This document shows, piece by piece, positions 55,301-62,138 of a stretch of DNA of 64,000 nucleotides. This stretch comes from an uncultured Nitrospirota bacterium. GTDB lineage: Bacteria > Nitrospirota > Nitrospiria > Nitrospirales > UBA8639. Position numbers and translations under genes: made by a program. The notes below the pieces were generated by a model. It saw only the letters and a list, made by a program, of their open reading frames with translations, was not told the origin of the DNA and did not search any database. How positions within the stretch are numbered: the first letter of the stretch is position 1; every line of letters starts with the position of its first letter. The stretch is from the NCBI GenBank assembly GCA_937139405.1, contig CAKZPV010000032.1, positions 221,545 to 285,544 on the forward strand, read 5' to 3'.

Positions 55301-58300
55301 TTGACCGGGTCCACCGTGATTGACACGGTGTCCGAATCATTCACGGCAACAGGCGCTGATGCCAGATTGGAGATTTCGCCTGCTGAAAGGGTGCGGTCGT
55401 AAATGCGCGCGTCGTCAATCAAACCTTCAAAGTAATAGCTACCCCCTTGGCTAGCCCCAATGTAGGTATTCCCATCACCCCCCGAGTAGACAATGGCATC
55501 GGTATAATTCGTCGTCGTCGCTACGCTTCCATCAATATATATGGTTTGCGTATTGGCAGCGGAATCAATGGTATAGGCGACATGATGCCATCCTGTTCCC
55601 GCCAACAATACACCGCTATCCGTCCAACGAACGACTGACCCATCCCAATACGAACCCTGGACACCCTGGGTGGGATCCAGTCGTAATGAAACATTGAAGC
55701 CGATATCGATTACTTCGCCCGAACTGGCACCCGCCGCCAGATTCACCCAACTACTAAACGTGACTTGCTGGGAAGTGGTCACCAGTCTGGTAATGCGCGA
55801 ATAATCTCCGGATCCATCCAAACTGAGGACGTCCCCACGGGTGGCATCACTGACCACCGTCGCATTACCATTCAATGTCCCATCGTTCGTTCCGCCGGGG
55901 CTGGTGTCCCCAGCAGGATCCGCACTTGAAAATTCAAAATAGCCTTGCAGGTTGGCATCTAGATTCAGGGCCAACAGCGTCGCATCATTCGTCGTGAGAA
56001 TCAGCGTATCGCTCCCGTTATAATCAGCCGTCGGATCATACTGCAGGCCGTCAAGCGTAGAGTTCATATCTTCAACCGTTCCCGTCACGGTCATCGTCGC
56101 CGTCCCATTCGCCCCGCTTGTTATGGTTAATCCGGTCGTTTGCGAGAGCGTCAACGTGCCATTGGTGACCGACAGGATGACTTCGAGTGTTTCCCCGGGA
56201 TCGTCACTAATGGAAATCAAATTTCCGTTGGCGGTATTAAAGATCAGGGCCGTATCTTCGTTGGTTGTTTGGGCACCGGGAACCGTATTCACCGGTGCGT
56301 CATTGACACTCGTCACCGTGAAACCCACCACGTCCACGTCCGTCGCACTATTACCATCGGTGCTCGTCATCGTCAGCGTGTCCGCCCCGGTGTAGTTGGC
56401 GGTGCCTTGATAGCTCAAGCTGGCTAAGGTTGCGTTGATGTCGGCTTGACTGCCCGACAGCGTCAGCGTGCTCGTGCCATTGGCGCCACTGCTGATGGTC
56501 GCCGCCCCACTTAAGGTCACGGTCACCGTCCCTTGCGTCACTGCGAGCTGCACGGTGCTCAGGTTGCCGTCCACGTCGGTGACCGAGAGGCCCGTGATGT
56601 TCACGGCCGTGCCTTCGGCCACGACTTGCGCCCCCGGCACCGTGTTCACCGGTGCGTCATTGACGTCGGTCACGTTGATCGTCAAGTCCTCGTCATACGT
56701 GAGTCCGCCACTATCAGTGACGCGCACCGTGATTATGTGCGCAGCGTTAGTCTCGTAGTCGAGCAGGGAAGCATTGGCGACAGTGATGACACCGGTCGTC
56801 GAGTTGATGGCAAAACGACCACCGGCATTATTGAAAAGGGAATAGGTAGCCGTGTCGCCCGCGTCGATGTCGAACACGCCCAGCACTTCCGCGAGGCGCG
56901 TGCCATTGGTGGCGTTTTCCGCAACCGAGGCGTTGCCCGTTGCGATCACACGGGAGACCACCGCGAGACCGCTACCATCTATGTTCTCGCTCTCCCAGAT
57001 CACGCGTACTTGACCGGATCTTGTTTCGATGGCCTCGGGGAACGATTGTGCGCCGCTGGTCGTTGTGTTGACGAGAACCTCGCCATCGATTCGGTTGCCG
57101 CTGGCATCGAAGCGCTGTGCAAAGAGTGCGGTGGTGCTGCCGTCGCCTGTGTCCGATTGCCAGACAACTACGAAACCGTCGTCCGACCGCGTCACGCTCG
57201 GTTCGGACTGCGTACCGGCGGTGGCGGTGTTGACCGTGAAGGCCGTGACGAGTTCGGTGCCAGCAGGGTTGAAGATACGAGCCATGATGTCCGTCCCGGA
57301 TCCATACACGGCCACCAGATTACCGTTCTTCAACCCCGACACATCCGCTCGGTGGTCACCGCCCAACACGATCTCTGCCGAGCGCGAGGTACCGTCGCCA
57401 TTCATGATGCGCAGCTGGCTGTTGAACGCCGCCCCGTCGTTAGTGCGCCAGGCCACGGCAAAACCGCCGTCGTTCAGGAGCGTGACTTCCGCTTGTGCAC
57501 CGAACAAGGCACTGCCGTCCAGTAACGAGCCGACGGTAAACTGCGACCCTTGCAGCACACCGCCACGGTCGTAAATGCGCCCAGCGATTTGATAGGTCGA
57601 CCCTCCGACCTCGTTACTCCAGACCACGACGAATCGTGCGCTATCGAGTGCCTGCACGGCCGGTTGATAGCCTTCACCGTCCCCGTCCGTACCCGGGCTG
57701 ACTTTGAATTCGGCGGTAGCGGCGGAGCCGTCCGCATTGAAGACCCGTGCCTCGGTCCAAGCGTAAACGCCGGACGTCTGGTCCTGCCAGGCCACGACAA
57801 AGCCGCCATCCGAAAATGCCGAGATTGACGGTCCAGTCTCGTTATCGGTGACCTCACTGGTGACTAGCAACTCGGCACCGACCTTTGCGCCCGCCGCATC
57901 GAATCGTTGACCGTAGATTCCCGAACCGCTGCCATCTTGTCCGTTCGAGACCCAGACAGCCACATACCCACCAGCAGGCAACGCCGCAATGGCCGGTTGA
58001 TTCTGGTCACTCGTGAAATACGAATTGACCGTCTCCTCGGCGGAGAACTCGGAATCGACGACGATGTCAGTCGGTGCTGTGTTGGCGGCGGCTGTCGCAA
58101 CGACGTTCAGAGCGAATTCCGACGTTTCGACCGGAGCATCACCGCCGTCAAGGCGCGAGACTGTCGCACTGATTGCATTACCAGCCGAAACATTGACGGC
58201 AAAGATTGGTGAGAATGACGCATTACCGAAACCATCGGTCGTCACATCAGAGACGCCGATGAATGTCTGTCCTTCGCCGTACCCGGTTCCGTCTCCGGTC

Positions 58301-61300
58301 GCATTGGAATAGAATTCGATGCGATAGTTCGTTGAGGCCGTGCTGTTGAGTGTTCCCGTGATGGTAATTTGCGTACCGTTCGTCACGGCACTGGTCAACA
58401 CGGGAAAGTTTTGCAATCTATTGGCGCCGGTGTCGCCGTCACCAGCGTCATTTGCGGTCACGCCGGCCGGGCCCAGATTGATGCCCAGCAAACCATTGGA
58501 ATAAATCGAGTTACGGACAATCGCATTGTTCGTGCCGGCGATGACATCCACGCCGTTTTGCGAATTAAAGGCGATGATGTTGCCAGCACCGAGGGTTTCA
58601 CCACCGATCAGGTTGTTGTCCGAGGTACCCTGGAAGGTCACGCCCTGACGGTTGCTCATCGCCGTCGTACCGTCTGCGCCGACGCCGATATAGTTGCCAC
58701 GAACAAGGTTGTTATCAGCGTCCTGCCAAAATCCGATACCAAAGCTATCGCCCCCGGTAGAGTTCCCGGCGATGATGTTGCGATCGCCGGCGCTCGTGCC
58801 ACCGATCGTATTGCCATCACTCTTGACCGTAATGCCATATCGGTTCCCGTAGGTGGTGACCAACCCGCTGACATCAGTGCCGAGGTAGTTACCAACAATG
58901 GTGTGCCCGCCGCCCTGGTTGTCAATCTCTATGGCGTCATCGCCAAACCGGTTGATGGCAAAGCCGCGGATCGTCGTGCCACTGGTCTCAATCGTGAGCC
59001 CGTTCGGATCGCCGTTCGATACAAGGGTTCCGTTAAGTTCGATGATCGGCGTGCCCGAAAACCCGCTCTGGGTGGAGGCATCAATCGTCATCTGAGTGGT
59101 GATGGCCGGCAAGCCGGCGGCTCCGACCTGGATCGACCACCAGCTCTTCGCATGGTCGGGGTCGGCGTCGAGGAGGGCTGCGTCGGAAGAGGCCGTTGTC
59201 GCCGTAATGGTCCCAGTTGAAACGGTCCCGGCAACGCTGTTATTGGCGTAATAATAGTGGCCCGAGTCCGTGTGGGAAATCGCAAATACGATCTTATCGG
59301 CGCCAGCCGTATTATTGGCGGCGACAATGGCCTCGCGCAGCGAGATGCGGCCATCGGCCCCACGCGCTGCGCCAAGATTGGTGATTGAGGTCGTCGTGCC
59401 GTCACCCACATCGCTGGTCGTATCCACGACGATGATACCTGTAGAAGACGCGGTCGCATTCGCCCCAAACTCGGAGGTACTTCCGTAATTGCCGCCGCCA
59501 AGGTCCACTGTGGCAGTGGCCGTCACTAAGTCACCGGCATTGATCCAGACGTCAGTCAGCGTCGCATTGAAAGTCGCCGTCCCGGGAGTGTCGGCATCAG
59601 AAGCAGATGTTGTAACGGTAATAAAGCCTAAATACCGTTCCCCTTCGCCGTTGGGACTATCCGCAATGGAGGGCCGATTGGCATAAAACTCAATGTGATA
59701 GGTCGTGCTTGGCGTGGAGTTCAATGAACCAACAATCGTCGTACCGGTCGCGTTCGAATTTGCTGATGTCACCACCGGGAAATTCTGCAAGTTGTTGGGT
59801 CCCGTATCGCCATCGCCGACATCGTTGGCGGTGATGCCATTCGTACCAAGATCAATGCCCAACTCCACGTTCGAATAGATCGAGTTGCCCAAGATGGAAA
59901 TGCTGCTGCCGCCAGAAATGTAGATGCCGTCCCGACCATTAAACCCGATAGTGTTGCCCTGCCCTGCAGCGATTCCTCCAATTGTCGTGGAACTGGCCGT
60001 ATCCTGAACCTGAATACCGGCCTTGACGTTACCCAGTGCCGTCACGCCATCGGCCGCGACCCCGATGAGGTTGCCCTGAATCGTAGCGCCGGACGTGGTG
60101 TCGCCCACCAGCACACCATGTCCCAGGTTGCCGGAAATCACGTTGCCCGCCCCCACCGCAGAACCGCCAAAGACATTTCCGGTGCCCGCGCGCCAGAAAC
60201 TTGCGCCGCCGTCAACGTTACCGAGCGCGGCCAACCCGGTGACCGTGGTCCCGATATAGTTACCCTGAAGCAGGTTGTTCTGTGACCCCGAATCAAGCAC
60301 TTCGAAGCCGTAGTGGTTGTTACCCGAAATCACATTGCGCGAGCCCGCCGTCGTGCCGCCGATGACGTTGCCGCTGGAGCCGTTGCTCAGATAGACGCCG
60401 CTTTGCTGCGTATTTGCCGTGGTGCCATTGATATCACCTGTGCCACTGACGTTCGTACCGATATAGTTGCCCGAGATCGTACTGTTGTCGACATTGTCGA
60501 AAAAGATACCCTGCTGCGTATTGCCGGAGATAATGTTGCGTTGGGCCGCCGTGGTACCACCGATCAGGTTGCCCGTGCTGTTCAACCCGAAGATCCCGTT
60601 GACACCATTCGCTGACGCGCCGGTACCAGCCGAATTCAGGCCGATCCAGTTGCCCTGGATAGTGTGGTTGTTGCTGCCACTGATCTCAAGGCCGGTGCCT
60701 GTAAAGCGGTTGATGATCAGACCGCGAATCGTACTACCGTCGCTCCCGCTCCCCAGGTCCAGACCCTTGACCAGGCTGCCGAGGTTGCCACCATTGAGTT
60801 CAATGACCGGCGTACCACTCACGTAGTCAGGCTCACTCCACCCATCGATAAGGACCGTATCCGTGATCTGGGGAAGCGCTGACAGTACGTTGATCGTATG
60901 CGGTCCAGCACCGGCGATATTGAACTGGATCGTGTCAGTTCCCGCATTGGCATTTGCATCGATAATCGCTTGCCGGAACGACCCTGCCCCGGAATCATCC
61001 GTATTCGTGACCGTGTAGGTTGCCAGAACCCCTTCCCAGGCCTCTTGCGTGGCTTCGCCAATGACGACAGAGGTTTCAATAAAGCCTGTTGAGACTTCTA
61101 GCTCCCAATTGCCAAATTCTGAGAGATGTCCTGTACGATCAGTGCTCGCCGCAATATCGGCCCCCGTGAGTGCGGCCAGGGAATCCATGGCCGCCAAACC
61201 GGCGTCCCCTTTACCAAAATTACAACCATAAATTAACAAGTCGGCGTCGGCGGACAGGCTTTGGCCAATTTGTGTGAAAAGTTGGGCATACTGCCCATTA

Positions 61301-61869
61301 ATAGCGTCTTGCGTGAGAAACGTCGTCCCCAAATGTAGTTGCGCTTCATTCCCCTCTGCAATCAGATGAATGGCATCAATGTCTGTCCGGCCATTTAAAA
61401 TTTCTGCAATTTGTTCGATGCCGTCGCGTGTGGAATCCAGCAGAATGACTTCCGCATTGAGATCAATGCCTTCCATGAGTGTTTGAAAATCCTCAACACT
61501 CGTATCAATAAAAACAATTTCCTTGCGATCGGAAGTGGCAGAGAGCGAAAGGCCGGACGACCAGAGAGCATCATCAGGATTATCAACAGTGTCTGAGTCA
61601 CCGGAGGGTTCACCATCGATGCCCGGAATGACGGTTTGATCTGCGGTCGAAGTGTCTTGCAGCACTTCAGCCCCGGTGGCCAACGCCGCCCCGTCAAACA
61701 TAATACGGGGCTCGAGAGCGACCAACATACCAATGCTGCTCAGTGCTTCGCTCTCTTCTTGAGGTGCGACCTTTTTCTTGTTGGCGAGGCTAGTTTTTGA
61801 TTTAGCCGTCTCAGACTTCTTATTTTTTACTGCATCCATTGTGGCGGGCTTACAGATCATCTTGTTCAT
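52324..61869 (-). CDS. Giant 3181-residue DUF4347 multi-domain surface protein
   Basis: Residues 52-62 hold the LEPRIMFDGA motif that opens DUF4347 proteins. DUF4347 spans about 115-275 and contains ADLLIYGCNFGKG. A parallel beta-helix runs from about 290 to 1160, beginning with a CSLREA-like stretch (GSFRQAIIDANANAGTDTI). A propeller-like repeat region (about 1280-1650) has units such as AIAALPAGGYVAVW. Several cadherin/Ig-like domains follow, with a LamG-like module near 1975-2150. A Pro/Glu linker leads to the last 170 residues: LPPLLRPASW, then a hydrophobic LTLTTGLVAWLVRGGALVAG, and a Lys/Glu-rich tail. No ordinary signal peptide is seen. TTAGGA lies about eight bases before the ATG. The protein is likely exported by a dedicated route and involved in adhesion; that is inferred. 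Confidence 0.85.
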   Translation of the reverse strand: MNKMICKPATMDAVKNKKSETAKSKTSLANKKKVAPQEESEALSSIGMLVALEPRIMFDGAALATGAEVLQDTSTADQTVIPGIDGEPSGDSDTVDNPDDALWSSGLSLSATSDRKEIVFIDTSVEDFQTLMEGIDLNAEVILLDSTRDGIEQIAEILNGRTDIDAIHLIAEGNEAQLHLGTTFLTQDAINGQYAQLFTQIGQSLSADADLLIYGCNFGKGDAGLAAMDSLAALTGADIAASTDRTGHLSEFGNWELEVSTGFIETSVVIGEATQEAWEGVLATYTVTNTDDSGAGSFRQAIIDANANAGTDTIQFNIAGAGPHTINVLSALPQITDTVLIDGWSEPDYVSGTPVIELNGGNLGSLVKGLDLGSGSDGSTIRGLIINRFTGTGLEISGSNNHTIQGNWIGLNSAGTGASANGVNGIFGLNSTGNLIGGTTAAQRNIISGNTQQGIFFDNVDNSTISGNYIGTNVSGTGDINGTTANTQQSGVYLSNGSSGNVIGGTTAGSRNVISGNNHYGFEVLDSGSQNNLLQGNYIGTTVTGLAALGNVDGGASFWRAGTGNVFGGSAVGAGNVISGNLGHGVLVGDTTSGATIQGNLIGVAADGVTALGNVKAGIQVQDTASSTTIGGIAAGQGNTIGFNGRDGIYISGGSSISILGNSIYSNVELGIDLGTNGITANDVGDGDTGPNNLQNFPVVTSANSNATGTTIVGSLNSTPSTTYHIEFYANRPSIADSPNGEGERYLGFITVTTSASDADTPGTATFNATLTDVWINAGDLVTATATVDLGGGNYGSTSEFGANATASSTGIIVVDTTSDVGDGTTTSITNLGAARGADGRISLREAIVAANNTAGADKIVFAISHTDSGHYYYANNSVAGTVSTGTITATTASSDAALLDADPDHAKSWWSIQVGAAGLPAITTQMTIDASTQSGFSGTPIIELNGTLVSNGDPNGLTIETSGTTIRGFAINRFGDDAIEIDNQGGGHTIVGNYLGTDVSGLVTTYGNRYGITVKSDGNTIGGTSAGDRNIIAGNSTGGDSFGIGFWQDADNNLVRGNYIGVGADGTTAMSNRQGVTFQGTSDNNLIGGETLGAGNIIAFNSQNGVDVIAGTNNAIVRNSIYSNGLLGINLGPAGVTANDAGDGDTGANRLQNFPVLTSAVTNGTQITITGTLNSTASTNYRIEFYSNATGDGTGYGEGQTFIGVSDVTTDGFGNASFSPIFAVNVSAGNAISATVSRLDGGDAPVETSEFALNVVATAAANTAPTDIVVDSEFSAEETVNSYFTSDQNQPAIAALPAGGYVAVWVSNGQDGSGSGIYGQRFDAAGAKVGAELLVTSEVTDNETGPSISAFSDGGFVVAWQDQTSGVYAWTEARVFNADGSAATAEFKVSPGTDGDGEGYQPAVQALDSARFVVVWSNEVGGSTYQIAGRIYDRGGVLQGSQFTVGSLLDGSALFGAQAEVTLLNDGGFAVAWRTNDGAAFNSQLRIMNGDGTSRSAEIVLGGDHRADVSGLKNGNLVAVYGSGTDIMARIFNPAGTELVTAFTVNTATAGTQSEPSVTRSDDGFVVVWQSDTGDGSTTALFAQRFDASGNRIDGEVLVNTTTSGAQSFPEAIETRSGQVRVIWESENIDGSGLAVVSRVIATGNASVAENATNGTRLAEVLGVFDIDAGDTATYSLFNNAGGRFAINSTTGVITVANASLLDYETNAAHIITVRVTDSGGLTYDEDLTINVTDVNDAPVNTVPGAQVVAEGTAVNITGLSVTDVDGNLSTVQLAVTQGTVTVTLSGAATISSGANGTSTLTLSGSQADINATLASLSYQGTANYTGADTLTMTSTDGNSATDVDVVGFTVTSVNDAPVNTVPGAQTTNEDTALIFNTANGNLISISDDPGETLEVILSVTNGTLTLSQTTGLTITSGANGTATMTVTGTVEDMNSTLDGLQYDPTADYNGSDTLILTTNDATLLALNLDANLQGYFEFSSADPAGDTSPGGTNDGTLNGNATVVSDATRGDVLSLDGSGDYSRITRLVTTSQQVTFSSWVNLAAGASSGEVIDIGFNVSLRLDPTQGVQGSYWDGSVVRWTDSGVLLAGTGWHHVAYTIDSAANTQTIYIDGSVATTTNYTDAIVYSGGDGNTYIGASQGGSYYFEGLIDDARIYDRTLSAGEISNLASAPVAVNDSDTVSITVDPVNDAPVLDNSGVMSLTTITEDDTNNSGDLVSAIIASATGDRITDADSGAVEGIAISSLVSSNGTWQYDIGSGWTDVGSVSTATSLLLRATDSMRFVPDGLNADTAFVTFAAWDQTSGTVGTKVDTSVFDGASAFSAVLETAVVSVTAVNDAPILSGANDLTTINEDDFTNSGTLVSDLISGNISDADGTGSGIAIIGVNNTNGVWEYTIDGGSNWLSLGTPSDSSARLLAGDASTSVRFVPSGDWAGTVSNGLTFHAWDRTSGANGNVVDLSSTQTVADDFSVGSYSNNTGTANWTTAWVEDDDSGGGSLGGQIRIESGQLRISTVQSGDDIYREVNLSGATTATLTFDYDNQLVAEDEIRVRISSNGGASYTTAMGFHGTLNTGTGSAVIDISGYIAADTRIQFYVQKNDTGTTMFIDNVQISYDSGASTGGSTAFSTASVSSDITVTNVDDAAVITGDVSYSGNEGDVVAGDLDATDVDGLTDGTYFTVTTPATNGTAGIDAMTGAWTFTPTNPNWYGSDSFTVTVTDDQGGTTTQVVSVTLANVNDPPVAANDAYATLEDISLTTVVATGVLANDSDLDGDTLSVNATPIVNVSNGTLVLNGDGSFTYTPHANFYGADSFTYQITDGNGGTAQATVTLTVVSVNDVPVITSNSGGGGATLAMAENVSNVTTMTATDSDGDPLTYSIVGGADAGRFTVDPTTGALSFMGVPDFENPTDVGGNNVYDVQMQVSDGQGGTDTQLLAITVTDIQEGTVLPPLPEPTPEPDTEPILEPVPEPELKLSAPDDLPQDSGSLALKSGVLPEGGGDRGIETGAREVEHQEVVNVLDLPPLLRPASWATTSDQIRSYYPDPLDMTKTKLSADILQQLNQFSDELGRTMDDQAGERSWFVNSIKGAGLTLTTGLVAWLVRGGALVAGLMASMPAWRHFDPVPILNMDKKEKETWARRVKDAAKMEAHEHRGLDQILPGVRQEESVSTPVIPEASKSPGKVS

Positions 61870-61893
61870 TGAGTAGTTCCTAACCTCATCCCA

Positions 61894-61961
61894 TTTTCAA
61901 ATCAGCTTTGAAAACGAACATGGGGTCTCCCCCCATTAGATGCACCCCTCAATAGAAGGGT
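61894..61961 (-). promoter_or_regulatory. Structured 5' leader of the giant gene
   Basis: Three consecutive inverted repeats lie in the leader. ACCCCTC/GAAGGGT (61944-61961) gives seven pairs with one G-T. ATGGGG/CCCCAT (61920-61936) gives six pairs. TTTTCAAA/TTTGAAAA (61894-61914) gives a perfect eight-pair stem with a five-base loop, ending about 25 bases before the start codon. I tried to fit known c-di-GMP riboswitch motifs and could not. Confidence 0.5.
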
Positions 61962-62138
61962 AGTCCCTATCTCCTTTGTCGCCTATTTCACGAATCCCTT
62001 GACGAACCTTTTTTATCTTTTAGCTCACTTCATCTATCAATAATGAAGCTTATTCAAGATTCTGTGGAATTGATTGTAGTACTTGAGCAATACCAAGAGA
62101 TTATGGCTGGACAAACACAGAGAAGGAGGACGACCTTG

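Noticed and set aside
56533..59220. Long plus-strand frames (56533-57525, 58369-59220) opposite the giant gene
   Set aside because: They arise in the GC-rich block where stop codons are rare. Their translations are low-complexity and Arg/Val-rich, without start signals.
61894..61961. A c-di-GMP riboswitch in the giant leader
   Set aside because: I compared the stems with the GEMM-I and GEMM-II motifs as I know them and found no matching conserved bases. Only generic structure is claimed.
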